DNA from: Clostridiaceae bacterium | GTDB lineage: Bacteria; Bacillota; Clostridia; DSM-8532 | Direction: 5' to 3' | NCBI GenBank assembly: GCA_012521615.1 | Contig: JAAYMA010000100.1 | Location: 1 to 56,778, forward strand | Length of the DNA: 56,778 nucleotides | Notes under the pieces: generated by a model | What the model was told of the DNA's origin: nothing | The model's database searches: none | Seen by the model: only the letters and a program-made list of their open reading frames with translations | Made by a program: the position numbers and the translations under genes | Shown: positions 43,173-52,360 of the stretch, one piece after another | How positions within the stretch are numbered: the first letter of the stretch is position 1 | Layout of the letters: each line of letters begins with the position of its first letter

Positions 43173-43967
43173 TTATTTGCGGATAAACATCTGTACAAAA
43201 ACATATCCGTATTTATTACTTTCAGCTATTCCAATACCTGTATAATTATAAGAACTGTTCAATATATTCGCCCTGTGACCTTGAGATTTCATCCAGGCAT
43301 TGACTGCCCCCTGAACCGTAGAGTTTCCTGCAATATTCTCTGCAGCTGCCTTAAAGGTGATTCCAAACTGCCTCATCATGTCAAAAGGTGAGCCATAAGT
43401 AGGCGAGTAATGCGAGAAATAATTATTTTCTGACATATCCTTTGCCTTAATTCTTGCCACTTTCATCAGTTCCGGATCGGCCTGAAGTGGCGGGAGATTA
43501 TTCTTGGCCCTTTCCTGATTTATAAGTTCGAGAAGAAGTTTTTCGTTCTGTGACAAGTCTGCAGGCTCGCCCGGAGTTGGTGTTGCTGTTTTATCAGGCG
43601 CAGGCGCAGTTGGTTTGGGTGTGGTGACAGGAGCTTTTGTATCCTGTTTGTTCTGCGCTATATTCTCTGCACTGGTAAGGTATTTTTTGTACACACATCC
43701 CACCATTCCGGTATCGGGATCAAATACAGCATACCAATCCCCTATTTCAGCCAGTACGTTAACCCATTTGTGCTTTTTAAATGTTCCAATGATATCATTT
43801 TGCATAGACGGTCCGTTGCGTAAATTAAGCTCATTTGCGGTGACCACACCGCTGATGAAATCTACTCTCTGGAATGTCTTTGTATCCTCTGTTCCGCTTG
43901 TTATAAACGTGAACATGGAAAGTACCAGGAAAACCAGCAAAAACAATGCCAAAAAACGTTTTTTCAT
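43173..43967 (-). CDS. Secreted CAP/SCP-domain protein with SH3 domain (YkwD-like)
   Basis: A 264-residue exported protein. A signal peptide is at about 1-26 (LALFLLVFLVLSMFTFITSG). A bacterial SH3 domain follows (about 38-95, ANELNLRNGPSMQNDIIGTFKKHKWVNVLAE), then a Pro/Thr/Ala-rich linker (about 110-135). The CAP domain (about 140-264) has LLELINQERAKNNLPPLQADPELMKVARIKAKDM, the HYSPTYGSPFDMM region and GHRANILNSSYNYTGIGIA. Similar proteins occur in spores and cell walls of Clostridia; their activity is unknown. The gene is monocistronic with its own terminator. Confidence 0.9.
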   Translation of the reverse strand: MKKRFLALFLLVFLVLSMFTFITSGTEDTKTFQRVDFISGVVTANELNLRNGPSMQNDIIGTFKKHKWVNVLAEIGDWYAVFDPDTGMVGCVYKKYLTSAENIAQNKQDTKAPVTTPKPTAPAPDKTATPTPGEPADLSQNEKLLLELINQERAKNNLPPLQADPELMKVARIKAKDMSENNYFSHYSPTYGSPFDMMRQFGITFKAAAENIAGNSTVQGAVNAWMKSQGHRANILNSSYNYTGIGIAESNKYGYVFVQMFIRK

Positions 43968-44081
43968 ATTACCCCTCCATTGTCAGATTTACTTTGCTTT
44001 CCATAGTATTCTCTTTTTTTTGACTATTTATTTTTGCTGGAATTAAAAATATTTGGATGTATTTTGAATTAAGCGGGTAAC

Positions 44082-44130
44082 TGCAATGATTTAGAGCCAT
44101 GTATGGATTGCGCGGCGCTAAATCATTGCA
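44082..44130 (+). repeat. Inverted repeat upstream of a small gene
   Basis: Perfect 13-bp arms TGCAATGATTTAG (44082-44094) and CTAAATCATTGCA (44118-44130), extendable by three pairs across one mismatch. The 23-base centre has no further obvious structure. It may be a leader hairpin or an operator for the small gene that begins at 44172. There is no T-run, so it is not a typical terminator. Confidence 0.5.
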
Positions 44131-44171
44131 TCTACAGCCGCTACAAGAAATTATGCAAGGGGGCATGTTGT

Positions 44172-44324
44172 ATGACAGATTATGAAAAAGGCATGGCGGA
44201 TGTCTTTACTGAATATTATCAAACAATGATAAATTTACTTATCAATGCACTTAACAGCAAAGATGAAAATCCTACAGAAAGAGCTGAACAACATGGATGC
44301 AGAAAAGACAGAAAAACCATGTAG
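44172..44324 (+). CDS. Small protein of unknown function (50 residues)
   Basis: A 50-codon reading frame starting MTDYEKGMADVFTEYYQ with AAGGGGG about 8 bases upstream. The product has an amphipathic helix (FTEYYQTMINLLINALNS) and a charged tail ending in HGCRKDRKTM. It is convergent with hslO, 18 bases from it, and preceded by a strong inverted repeat. The good ribosome-binding site and protein-like composition support expression; no family is recognised. Chance cannot be ruled out at this length. Confidence 0.5.
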   Translation: MTDYEKGMADVFTEYYQTMINLLINALNSKDENPTERAEQHGCRKDRKTM

Positions 44325-44342
44325 ACGCATATATTCAGCTTC

Positions 44343-45221
44343 TTACTGTGATTTCAGGAGACTGAGCAGTTCATCCTTAGAAAAGTGATATTTGCTGTTA
44401 CAAAAATGGCATTGAAGTTCTGCTCCCTTTTCGTCTTCAGCTATTTCCTGAAGATCTTTCCTGCCCAGACTTAAAAGATTTCTTTCCATTCTTTCTTTTG
44501 AGCAGTAACATTTATATTTAACAGAACAATTGTCAAAAAACTCTATGGTATCATCGTCAGGAAACAGCATATTGATTATGTCCTCCGGAGTTTTTCCCTT
44601 ATGAATCAATGTGGTTACAGGCTCATGGGAGAAAATGCTTTTTTCTATTTTTGATATGATATCGTCAGAAGCCCCCGGCAAGAGCTGTATAAAATAACCT
44701 CCTGCGGCTTCAACCGTTCCGTCCCTCCCTATCAGAACACCCAGATTAAAAGCGGTGGGTATCTGTTCAGAATATGCATAATAGTATGTCAGATCTTCGG
44801 CTATTTCTCCTGAAACAAGATCCACACAGCCAATATAGGGTTCTTTCAGCCCTATATCCTTAATGACATTCAAATATCCCTTTCCGACTGCAGCCTTAAC
44901 ATCAAACTTTCCCTTTTCATTCAAAGGTAAATCAATAGCAGGATTATACACATATCCCCTGACTCCTGCCTTGGCATTGGTTACTGCCACGATACCTTTT
45001 AAAGGACCATCGCCTTTAATCTGCACGGTTATGGAGTGTCTTTCATCCTTCAATGTCTGACTCATAAGCGCAATGCCTGTTAATACCCTGCCCAGCGCCA
45101 CAGTGGGGGTATGATTCATATTATGCAAATTCCTGGCTTTCTCGACCGTATTGGTCGTGACTGCAGCATAAATTCTGACCTGACCTGAAAGTGTCATGGC
45201 TTTTGCTATATAATCCTTCAT
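44343..45221 (-). CDS. hslO: Redox-regulated chaperone Hsp33
   Basis: A 292-residue chaperone activated by oxidation. The C-terminal zinc centre is present as CYC...CHFC, the Hsp33 CxC-x(27-32)-CxxC set that releases zinc when oxidised. The N-terminal domain has GRVLTGIALMSQTLK and VTIQIKGDGPLKGIVAV-like segments and GTVEAAGGYFIQLLPGA. The ATG at 45221 has GAGGAG 7 bases upstream, only 4 bases after the phospholipase-like gene stop. It is last in the long sua5-hslO gene run. Confidence 0.95.
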   Translation of the reverse strand: MKDYIAKAMTLSGQVRIYAAVTTNTVEKARNLHNMNHTPTVALGRVLTGIALMSQTLKDERHSITVQIKGDGPLKGIVAVTNAKAGVRGYVYNPAIDLPLNEKGKFDVKAAVGKGYLNVIKDIGLKEPYIGCVDLVSGEIAEDLTYYYAYSEQIPTAFNLGVLIGRDGTVEAAGGYFIQLLPGASDDIISKIEKSIFSHEPVTTLIHKGKTPEDIINMLFPDDDTIEFFDNCSVKYKCYCSKERMERNLLSLGRKDLQEIAEDEKGAELQCHFCNSKYHFSKDELLSLLKSQ

Positions 45222-45225
45222 TTCT

Positions 45226-46176
45226 TCACTCCTCACTGTTATAAGTGCATAACTGGCCTGTTATATAGCTTAAATCTGGAAAAAGATTTTCAATACTTTC
45301 ACTGTTGTATATTTTAGAAAATATCATATTTATATGCAGAGAAGCAATGTCTTCTGCTTCTTTAATAATCTCATCGACTGAACTGTTTAAAACAGAATTC
45401 TCAACAAAGGGATCTTTCCATGTACGTTTCTTCCTGTTCGCCCAGTCGATGCTTCTGTTGTAATCTGAAGAATATGGTCTTTTGGGCGGTTTTATTCCTC
45501 CCCCTGTAAGTGTATCCAAAAAGTCAATTACCTTTGTCTTCCACCTTGCAGGATCATACAATAAATCACAGCCCCGATAGAAGCTGGTCAATACTTTATT
45601 AAGCTCTTTAATGTCAACTTCTATACAATAAATATTTTTAACTGCATCCAACAGAAAACCCGCAACCGACCGGGGCCATTTCTTGCCTATATCGATCAGT
45701 CTGCGCATGTTCTGTTTATAAGCAGCAACACCTCTGTATTCCCTCCAGTACATGACATCAAGGGCCATTTCAATCTCGCCGTGCTCTGCCTTTGAGAAAG
45801 TGCCATCCACATTCCAGATCCATTCATTTACGGCCCAATAAATATAGGGATGAATAAGCCTGTCCAAAGTAAAATGACATAAAAAACCGCAAAGGTAAAC
45901 CGTAAGTTCCAGCCAGCTTTCATCGTAAGAAACATTTTGCAGATTGGAAAAACCCTGCTGCAGGAATTTACCTGTATATTGCCTGTGCATAATTCGACCC
46001 AGACCCTTCAAAGGGCCTTTCTTGCGGAAGACATCATAGAAAAAAAAGGGGTCAGGTCCCTGGGCCCCAAGATAATAAAGAGAGCGCTTTTTTTTCACGC
46101 CCTCCATAATTCTCCTGCTTTCAATTCTTTGAAGCACTGCATCTGCAAAAAGAATATGTGTAAGAAAATCTGCCAT
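45226..46176 (-). CDS. Zinc-dependent phospholipase C-like protein
   Basis: A 316-residue protein of the family related to bacterial zinc phospholipase C/S1-P1 folds. It starts MADFLTHILFADAV with an N-terminal His and has further candidate zinc ligands in GAQGPDPFFF, the HRQYTGKFLQ segment and the CGFLCHFTLDRLIHPYIYW motif typical of this uncharacterised group. No signal peptide is visible, unlike secreted toxins, so it is probably an intracellular enzyme of unknown substrate. It lies 12 bases after wecB and 4 before hslO. Confidence 0.8.
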   Translation of the reverse strand: MADFLTHILFADAVLQRIESRRIMEGVKKKRSLYYLGAQGPDPFFFYDVFRKKGPLKGLGRIMHRQYTGKFLQQGFSNLQNVSYDESWLELTVYLCGFLCHFTLDRLIHPYIYWAVNEWIWNVDGTFSKAEHGEIEMALDVMYWREYRGVAAYKQNMRRLIDIGKKWPRSVAGFLLDAVKNIYCIEVDIKELNKVLTSFYRGCDLLYDPARWKTKVIDFLDTLTGGGIKPPKRPYSSDYNRSIDWANRKKRTWKDPFVENSVLNSSVDEIIKEAEDIASLHINMIFSKIYNSESIENLFPDLSYITGQLCTYNSEE

Positions 46177-46188
46177 CTGCTCTCCCCT

Positions 46189-47349
46189 CTATAAATTGAA
46201 GGCGTTGAATTCTTCAGGCTTAGTTTCAGTCAACCCAAAACTGTAAAGCAGAGCTTCTGCTATACGCACCGAAGCCTTGCCGTCTCCATAAGGATTTATG
46301 GCTTTTGACATCTTTTCATATTCTTTGGTGTCAGTCAGAAGTAAATATGCTTCATCATATATTTTTTCGGTTTTCGTACCTGCAATTTTTACAGTACCCG
46401 CTTTTACAGCCTCCGGCCTTTCAGTTTCATTTCTCAGTACAAGAACAGGCTTGCCAAGCGACGGAGCTTCTTCCTGCAATCCGCCGGAATCGGTCATAAT
46501 AAGATAGGAACGAGCCATTAGATTATGCATATCCTGAACATTTAAAGGCTCAATTAAATGAATCCGGTCATGATTACCCAGTATTCTTCCTGCTGGTTCC
46601 CTTACAACAGGATTCAAGTGTACAGGATATATTATTTCGATATCATCAAAATCTTCAGCAAGCCTTCTCAAAGCTGTGAATATGTTTTCAAAAGGCTCAC
46701 CAAAATTCTCACGTCTGTGAGCTGTAACCAAAATCACCCGTTTATCTGAGAACGAATAACCCCTGAGAAATTCATCCGAAAATACATAGTCATCTGATAC
46801 TGTAGATGAAATAGCATCTATAACAGTATTGCCTGTAATAAATATATTTTCTTCCTTTATATTTTCCTTCAGAAGATTTTCTTTATTTGAAACAGTAGGT
46901 GCAAAATGCAAATCTGCAATTGCTCCGGTAAGTTTTCTGTTCATTTCTTCAGGGTATGGAAAATATTTATCATAGGTTCTAAGGCCAGCCTCCACATGCC
47001 CTACCCTGAGCTTCGAATAGAAAGCCGCCAAAGCTGCAGCAAAGGTAGTGGTGGTATCCCCGTGAACCAGAACTATATCAGGTCTGGCCTCATTGAATAC
47101 CCCGTACAATCTCTCCATAGCCCTTGTAGTGATATCAGTCAGTGTCTGTCTTTTCTGCATAATATCAAGATCATAATCCGGCTTGATTTCAAATATTTCA
47201 AGTACCTGATCCAGCATCTCACGATGCTGTGCAGTGACACATACAACCGACTCAATCTGATCGTATTTTTCCAGAGTTTTTATTAATGGTGCCATTTTTA
47301 TTGCTTCAGGTCTTGTTCCAAAGACTGTCATGACCTTTATTTTCTTCAT
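46189..47349 (-). CDS. wecB: UDP-N-acetylglucosamine 2-epimerase (non-hydrolysing)
   Basis: A 386-residue epimerase making UDP-ManNAc for wall teichoic acid or other envelope polymers. Visible are the start VMTVFGTRPEAIKMAPLI, VHGDTTTTFAAALAAFY, VGHVEAGLRTYDKYFPYPEEMNR, TAHRRENFG and the SGGLQEEAPSLGKPVLVLRNETERPEA block. It follows the TagO-like gene by 6 bases, the expected pair for lipid-linked GlcNAc-ManNAc synthesis. The B. subtilis name would be mnaA. Confidence 0.96.
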   Translation of the reverse strand: MKKIKVMTVFGTRPEAIKMAPLIKTLEKYDQIESVVCVTAQHREMLDQVLEIFEIKPDYDLDIMQKRQTLTDITTRAMERLYGVFNEARPDIVLVHGDTTTTFAAALAAFYSKLRVGHVEAGLRTYDKYFPYPEEMNRKLTGAIADLHFAPTVSNKENLLKENIKEENIFITGNTVIDAISSTVSDDYVFSDEFLRGYSFSDKRVILVTAHRRENFGEPFENIFTALRRLAEDFDDIEIIYPVHLNPVVREPAGRILGNHDRIHLIEPLNVQDMHNLMARSYLIMTDSGGLQEEAPSLGKPVLVLRNETERPEAVKAGTVKIAGTKTEKIYDEAYLLLTDTKEYEKMSKAINPYGDGKASVRIAEALLYSFGLTETKPEEFNAFNL

Positions 47350-47355
47350 TTACAT

Positions 47356-48630
47356 TTACTCCTGATTTAATTTATTATATTTTTCCGAAACTTCGCTGTT
47401 ATCTGAAGCTTCGTTATTTGAACCATCTGCATATTGGCTGCCATCCCCGGATTTTTCAGGTTTTTCCCCCGAAGCAGCTTCCAATTGAGCTTTTTCCACC
47501 TCCGGCGCCGTGTTTTCATCAGTGCCTGTGTTTTTTAAGTTGACAGGAATATCATCGAGTTCGCGGAGGTTTCTGGCGCCTCCAATACCAAATACCGCCA
47601 GAACTATGAGCAGAATGATAGAAGGCAAAAGTCCCTTGTCAACCAGCGCAATGGATATAATCCCCAATGCGCCACTTATAATATACAATATTACAACAGA
47701 CATCCTGTGGCTAAGGCCCATGTCCAGAAGTCTGTGATGTATATGTCCCCTGTCGGCCTGGCCAATTGGCCTCCCATTCATAACCCTTCTTACTATGGCA
47801 AAGATTGTATCGAAAATCGGGAGACCCAAAACAAGTATAGGTATGGCCAGAGCAAGGGCAGTGACAGATTTCATGGTTCCCTCAACAGAGAGAATTGCAA
47901 GTATGAACCCCAAAGATGTTGATCCGGTATCACCCATAAATATTTTTGCCGGATTGAAGTTGTAGGGGAGGAAACCTAAAATAGCACCTGCCAGACAGGC
48001 AGCAATAACGGCAATACTGTCCTGTCCCCTGATAACTGCCACAATATAGAGCGAAAGGGTTGCTATTCCGGAAACACCTGCCGCCAAACCATCAAGACCA
48101 TCTATAAGGTTAATGGCATTGGTAACGCCCACAATCCACAGCACAGAAATTAGAAATGCTATGATGTCCTCAAGTACGTACATCATGCCGGGATGAACGG
48201 CAACACCTTCCTGGAATGGCTTGGAAATGGCAATTATTCTTGTACCTGTTGCAACAACTATAATTGCCGCCAAAAGCTGAACAGGAAACTTGATTCTTGC
48301 ACGTAAAGGTCTGATGTCATCAACGACACCGAGAATAATAATTATAAGAGTGCCTATAATAAGACCGATAGTCTTGGGCTTTATCAGGTATTCAATAAAA
48401 AGCCCAAAATCTTTTGTGCCGAAACTGTATATTAACGCAATGACAAAACCCGCTATAATTGCCAGTCCGCCCATTAAAGGCATGGGTTTTTTATGAACAC
48501 GCCTGTTGTCTTTTGGAATACTTACAGCCCCGGAATTAATAGCGATTCTTCGTGCTATGGGCGTAGCAAAAAATGATACTATAAGGGCTACTCCGAAAGC
48601 AACCAGATGATGAAATCTAATTATAATCAT
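47356..48630 (-). CDS. tagO: Undecaprenyl-phosphate GlcNAc-1-phosphate transferase, TagO/WecA type
   Basis: A 424-residue MraY/WecA-family membrane enzyme with about ten helices. Catalytic segments are GVVDDIRPLRARIKF, TNAINLIDGLDGLAAGVSGIA and GDTGSTSLGFIL, plus the RGHIHHRLLDMGLSHRMSV motif characteristic of TagO/WecA. A C-terminal acidic, low-complexity tail of about 75 residues is unusual for the family. The ATG at 48630 has AGAGGT 6-7 bases upstream. It would start wall polymer synthesis on undecaprenyl phosphate, with wecB supplying the second sugar. Confidence 0.93.
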   Translation of the reverse strand: MIIIRFHHLVAFGVALIVSFFATPIARRIAINSGAVSIPKDNRRVHKKPMPLMGGLAIIAGFVIALIYSFGTKDFGLFIEYLIKPKTIGLIIGTLIIIILGVVDDIRPLRARIKFPVQLLAAIIVVATGTRIIAISKPFQEGVAVHPGMMYVLEDIIAFLISVLWIVGVTNAINLIDGLDGLAAGVSGIATLSLYIVAVIRGQDSIAVIAACLAGAILGFLPYNFNPAKIFMGDTGSTSLGFILAILSVEGTMKSVTALALAIPILVLGLPIFDTIFAIVRRVMNGRPIGQADRGHIHHRLLDMGLSHRMSVVILYIISGALGIISIALVDKGLLPSIILLIVLAVFGIGGARNLRELDDIPVNLKNTGTDENTAPEVEKAQLEAASGEKPEKSGDGSQYADGSNNEASDNSEVSEKYNKLNQE

Positions 48631-48660
48631 GGTCACACCTCTTTAGCTCAGACAATGATA

Positions 48661-49125
48661 TTAAAAAAATTGTCTTTCTTCAGGCCCTTCATATTTTAAT
48701 ACACGTACCCCGGCTTCTTGAAATAATTCCATAGCTAATTCATCAGGGTATTCCCCTTTAAAAACAATCTTTGAAACACCTGCATTTATTGCTAATTTTG
48801 CACATAGCACACAAGGCTGGGTAGTAACATACATGGTGCTGTCCTTAATGCAGACTCCTGAATAGGCGGCCTGCGCGATAGCGTTCTGTTCTGCATGTGT
48901 GGCCCGGCAGATTTCGTGGCGCTGTCCTGAGGGAATACCTAATTTATCCCTGAGACACCCCACTTCATCGCAGTGCTTGCATCCAACCGGTGCTCCATTA
49001 TATCCTGAGGCCAAAATTCTTTTATCTTTGACTATTAATGCACCTACCTGTCGTCTTAAACAAGTCGAGCGGGTTTTAACCAGCTCCACAATACTCATAA
49101 AATAATCATCCCATGAAGGACGCAT
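48661..49125 (-). CDS. Deoxycytidylate deaminase (ComEB-like)
   Basis: A 154-residue zinc enzyme converting dCMP to dUMP for thymidylate synthesis. The zinc site is THAEQ (H77, E79) and PCVLC (C105, C108). Extra C49, H51, C52 and C57 match the second zinc site of many dCMP deaminases. The name comEB comes from the B. subtilis competence operon, but here it sits between upp and the tagO-like gene as in many Clostridia. It lies 18 bases after upp. Confidence 0.93.
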   Translation of the reverse strand: MRPSWDDYFMSIVELVKTRSTCLRRQVGALIVKDKRILASGYNGAPVGCKHCDEVGCLRDKLGIPSGQRHEICRATHAEQNAIAQAAYSGVCIKDSTMYVTTQPCVLCAKLAINAGVSKIVFKGEYPDELAMELFQEAGVRVLKYEGPEERQFF

Positions 49126-49143
49126 AATATTGACCCCCAGTTA

Positions 49144-49773
49144 TTATTTTGTTCCAAATAATCTATCGCCTGCATCCCCGAGACCTGGCACTATATATCC
49201 CAAATCATTAAGATGTTCATCAACAGCTGCACAATAAATACCTACATCAGGATGTTCTGTGCTGAGGCGTCTGACGCCCTCTTTTGAAGCAATAAGGCAG
49301 ACGAACTTAATATTTTTTGCTCCATGCTTTTTCAAAAATCTCACTGCATCGCATGCAGATCCTCCTGTGGCGAGCATGGGATCCAGAACTACCACATCCC
49401 GGTTTGCAATATCATCAGGTAATTTACAATAATATTCCACTGGCTCAAGGGTCTCAGGATCACGATATAGTCCTATATGACCTACTCTTGCCATTGGAAC
49501 CAGACTTAACATTCCATCTACCATGCCCAGTCCTGCTCTTAAAATAGGTACGAAAGCCAGTTTTTTACCTGAAATTATCTTGGTTTTGGCTGTACCTACA
49601 GGCGTTTCTATCTCCACTTCTTTTAAAGGAATATCTCTGGTCACTTCATATCCCATCAGCATGGATATTTCAGAGGCTAATTCACGAAACTCCTTGCTGC
49701 TTGTGTTCTTATCCCTCAGAAGTGATATCTTATGCTGTATAAGTGGATGATCAAAAACAAAAACCTCGCTCAT
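49144..49773 (-). CDS. upp: Uracil phosphoribosyltransferase
   Basis: A 209-residue salvage enzyme making UMP from uracil and PRPP. The PRPP loop [13 protein letters not shown] and the uracil-binding end [16 protein letters not shown] are intact. The N-terminus [33 protein letters not shown] is typical. It lies 37 bases after rpiB. Confidence 0.98.
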   Translation of the reverse strand: MSEVFVFDHPLIQHKISLLRDKNTSSKEFRELASEISMLMGYEVTRDIPLKEVEIETPVGTAKTKIISGKKLAFVPILRAGLGMVDGMLSLVPMARVGHIGLYRDPETLEPVEYYCKLPDDIANRDVVVLDPMLATGGSACDAVRFLKKHGAKNIKFVCLIASKEGVRRLSTEHPDVGIYCAAVDEHLNDLGYIVPGLGDAGDRLFGTK

Positions 49774-49810
49774 AATCAGAGCCCTCCCAAATTTAAACTA
49801 TTTTTGTCTG

Positions 49811-50260
49811 TTACAGATATTCATTTTCTATTTGAGCTATCCCTTCAATGCGGCGTTTATGTCTTTCTTCATCGGAGAAGGGAGTATTAAGCCAGGTATC
49901 CACAATAGCAAGCGCCAATTTTTCGCCCACAATAAAAGCCCCGAGGGCCAAAACATTGGTATCATTATGTTCTCTTGTGAGTCTTGCTGATAAGAGGTCG
50001 CTACAAAGAGCAGCCCTTACACCTTTTACCTTATTGGCTGCTATTGAAATACCAATACCTGTTGAACAAATGATTATCCCTTTATCGCACTGACCTTTGC
50101 TGACTGCCAGAGCAGCCTTCAAGCCATAGATCGGGTAATCAACTGAATCTGCGCTGTGTGTTCCGAAATCCTCAACTTCGTACCCTTGACTTATCAAATG
50201 CGCTTTGACAGTCTCTTTCAGTTTGTAACCTCCATGATCGCTTCCTAACGCTACTTTCAA
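49811..50260 (-). CDS. rpiB: Ribose-5-phosphate isomerase B
   Basis: A 149-residue LacAB/RpiB isomerase. It starts MKVALGSDHGGYKLKE, has the catalytic cysteine motif IICSTGIGISIAANK (usually CGTGIG) and the RLTREHNDTNVLALG segment. It interconverts ribulose-5-P and ribose-5-P, complementing the transketolase pair in the same window. An allose-6-P isomerase is the alternative. RBS AGGAGG-like sequence precedes the ATG. Confidence 0.94.
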   Translation of the reverse strand: MKVALGSDHGGYKLKETVKAHLISQGYEVEDFGTHSADSVDYPIYGLKAALAVSKGQCDKGIIICSTGIGISIAANKVKGVRAALCSDLLSARLTREHNDTNVLALGAFIVGEKLALAIVDTWLNTPFSDEERHKRRIEGIAQIENEYL

Positions 50261-50321
50261 AGGGATACCTCCTTATCTCAAGAAAATTGTATAGTAATAA
50301 TATTATTATGTCAAAACAGAT

Positions 50322-50792
50322 TTACTCCGACTTAATCAATTTGGCAATTATTCTGTTAAGCAAAGTTTCTATTTCAGCTGCACAGTTCTTATATACCTCA
50401 TAATCCATCCCGAAAGGATCACTTATATCGGGATTTTCATCATCAACCTCTGCAAAACTTTTTAGTGTAAATAGTTTATCAGCAGCCTGGGGAAATACAT
50501 CCAGTATCATATTACGATGGCGCTCTGTCATAACCAAAATCAGCCAGGCATCCATTATATCGTCAAAGTCGAGCACAGAAGCCCTGTGGTCCGATATATC
50601 TATTCCGTATTCGTTTTTCATGACCTCAACTGCTTCACTGGTGGCAGGATCATGCTCAAAAGCATAAACACCTGCAGATTTGCAAGAATATTTACCGCTC
50701 AGGCCTTTTTCGTTTATAAGCTTTTGAAACAAAGCACCGGCCATGGGACTGCGGCAAGTGTTGCCTGTGCAAACAAACAGTATTTTTTTCAT
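50322..50792 (-). CDS. Low-molecular-weight protein phosphatase, probable protein-arginine phosphatase (YwlE-like)
   Basis: A 156-residue LMW-PTP fold enzyme. The active-site loop is CTGNTCRS (C8 to S15). The Thr at position 12 in this loop is the residue that makes B. subtilis YwlE specific for phosphoarginine, where tyrosine phosphatases have Ile. The general acid is in SDPFGMDYEVY. Context sua5-ywlE-rpiB is the same as in Bacillus. It would reverse McsB arginine phosphorylation that marks proteins for ClpCP; mcsB is not in this window. Confidence 0.88.
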   Translation of the reverse strand: MKKILFVCTGNTCRSPMAGALFQKLINEKGLSGKYSCKSAGVYAFEHDPATSEAVEVMKNEYGIDISDHRASVLDFDDIMDAWLILVMTERHRNMILDVFPQAADKLFTLKSFAEVDDENPDISDPFGMDYEVYKNCAAEIETLLNRIIAKLIKSE

Positions 50793-50804
50793 AGTTTTTC
50801 CCTT

Positions 50805-51836
50805 TCATGCTTTAATAATTTTTTCGGCAGAAGCTTTCTTTAAACGGTTCATGATAGCGCTGCCAATTCCATTTTCATCAAAGGTCTCAGAATAAATTAT
50901 ATCCACTTTCAAGTCATCAAATTTCCTAAGACAGTCATACAAATTGGAAGCTATTTTTTCAGGCATATTTACTGATCCGGCCGACAAAACAACATCCGCC
51001 TTATAAAGTCTGCAGTTTTCTTCAGATGACAATACTCCCACTTTTAATTTTTTCTCCTGTGCCGAAGATACTAATTTATTTATTTCAGCTACAACTTTGG
51101 ACTTTTCGCCCTCTACAAGTATTATGTCTGCCTCTGGAGAATAATGTCTGTACTTCATTCCCGGCGAACGGGGCTTTTCCATGTTTTTAGACGGTCTATC
51201 CACATCTACTTTTCCTAAAACTTCTTCAATCATCTCATAAGTTATACCACCGGGCCTTAAAATAATCGGGATATGGCCTGTCACATCAAGGACTGTTGAT
51301 TCAACCCCTACACTGCATATTCCCCCGTCAATTATATACTCAATTTTCCCCGCCAGATCCTTTGCCACGTGCATGGCTGAAGTGGGGCTGGGCTTTCCCG
51401 AAAGATTCGCACTGGGGGCGGCAACAGGTACACCCGATGTTTCTATCAGTTTTAGTGCCACTGGATTATCAGGCATACGTACTGCCACAGTGTCAAGGCC
51501 GGCAGTTATAATGTCAGGTACCATACCTGATTTTTTTAAAACAAGAGTCAAAGGCCCCGGCCAGAAATTTTCAATTAACTTTTTTGCATTGCTGGGTATT
51601 TCTATAACCAGATTATTTAAATAATCTATATTTGAGATATGAACAATCAAGGGGTTGTCGTTTGGTCGTCCCTTGGCTTCAAAAATTCTTTCCACTGCCC
51701 GGGAATCAAAAGCATTAGCTCCAAGTCCATATACTGTCTCAGTCGGAAACGCTACGAGTTTTCCATTTTTTATAGCGGCAGCAGCTTTATTAAAACCGTC
51801 TTCGTCATCAGCATTTATAATTCGTGTCTTTATCAA
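50805..51836 (-). CDS. L-threonylcarbamoyladenylate synthase, Sua5 type
   Basis: A 343-residue enzyme of tRNA t6A synthesis. The YrdC domain (about 1-210) has KLVAFPTETVYGLGANAFD, IFEAKGRPNDNPLIVHI and VAAPSANLSGKPSPT. The C-terminal Sua5 domain (about 215-343) begins after SPGMKYRHYSP. It produces threonylcarbamoyl-AMP from threonine, bicarbonate and ATP. Reading leftward it is the first gene of the run ending with hslO. A promoter must lie in the 70-base gap to the flagellar terminator. Confidence 0.95.
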   Translation of the reverse strand: MIKTRIINADDEDGFNKAAAAIKNGKLVAFPTETVYGLGANAFDSRAVERIFEAKGRPNDNPLIVHISNIDYLNNLVIEIPSNAKKLIENFWPGPLTLVLKKSGMVPDIITAGLDTVAVRMPDNPVALKLIETSGVPVAAPSANLSGKPSPTSAMHVAKDLAGKIEYIIDGGICSVGVESTVLDVTGHIPIILRPGGITYEMIEEVLGKVDVDRPSKNMEKPRSPGMKYRHYSPEADIILVEGEKSKVVAEINKLVSSAQEKKLKVGVLSSEENCRLYKADVVLSAGSVNMPEKIASNLYDCLRKFDDLKVDIIYSETFDENGIGSAIMNRLKKASAEKIIKA

Positions 51837-51907
51837 AAATAACCATCCTTTTTACTCTTAAGGTAGAATATCCAAAATATTATATCAGAAAAAAAAGAAA
51901 AAATTAA

Positions 51908-51929
51908 GGGCAGAATCAGTTCTGCCCTT
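51908..51929. terminator. Terminator overlapping the end of the yvyF gene
   Basis: AGGGCAGAA and TTCTGCCCT around TCAG; flanked by A-rich sequence on the left and a T-run on the right. The stop codon of the flagellar protein lies inside the stem. It may work in either direction. Confidence 0.75.
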
Positions 51930-52341
51930 TTTTCCTGTATTGTATTCCTCGCTGATATTTAGTGTTTGTGTCGCCTGAATATAATTCTGTACTCTTCATA
52001 CCAGATCTGACTTCTTTCATCCTCAATGCAGTTCCTTCCCTGAAACAAGCAACACAGAACCGTCCGCTGTTTAAAGGCAGGCCGCATAATTCACAGCGGA
52101 TAAAGCCTTTATTATCCCCTATAATCTCCAGCCTTTCCTCTTTTAAGTATCTCTTTATTGACTTTATAGAAACATCCAACTGACTTACCAGGTCACTTGA
52201 TGTCGCTCCCGGATGCTTTTCAAGATATTCCTTTATCTTCCTGAACTCCTCTTCTTCGAAAGCATAACACGTAGGGCATACATCCTCCAGCGCTACTCTG
52301 TCAAAAAAACGGCGACATCTTACACACTCAAACTTAGCCAT
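51916..52341 (-). CDS. yvyF: Flagellar operon protein YvyF-like
   Basis: A 141-residue protein with two cysteine pairs near the N-terminus (CVRC and CPTC) and a second set in the middle (CELC...CVAC), so it probably binds zinc. Between them a helix-turn-helix-like segment GATSSDLVSQLDVSIKSIKRYLKEERLEI suggests DNA or RNA contact. It matches the flagellar operon protein family found near flgM in Bacillus; flgM itself is not seen. It is last in the flaG-fliD-fliS-flgN-yvyF run. Confidence 0.8.
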   Translation of the reverse strand: MAKFECVRCRRFFDRVALEDVCPTCYAFEEEEFRKIKEYLEKHPGATSSDLVSQLDVSIKSIKRYLKEERLEIIGDNKGFIRCELCGLPLNSGRFCVACFREGTALRMKEVRSGMKSTELYSGDTNTKYQRGIQYRKKGQN

Positions 52342-52360
52342 TTATGCTCTCCATAAAAGT

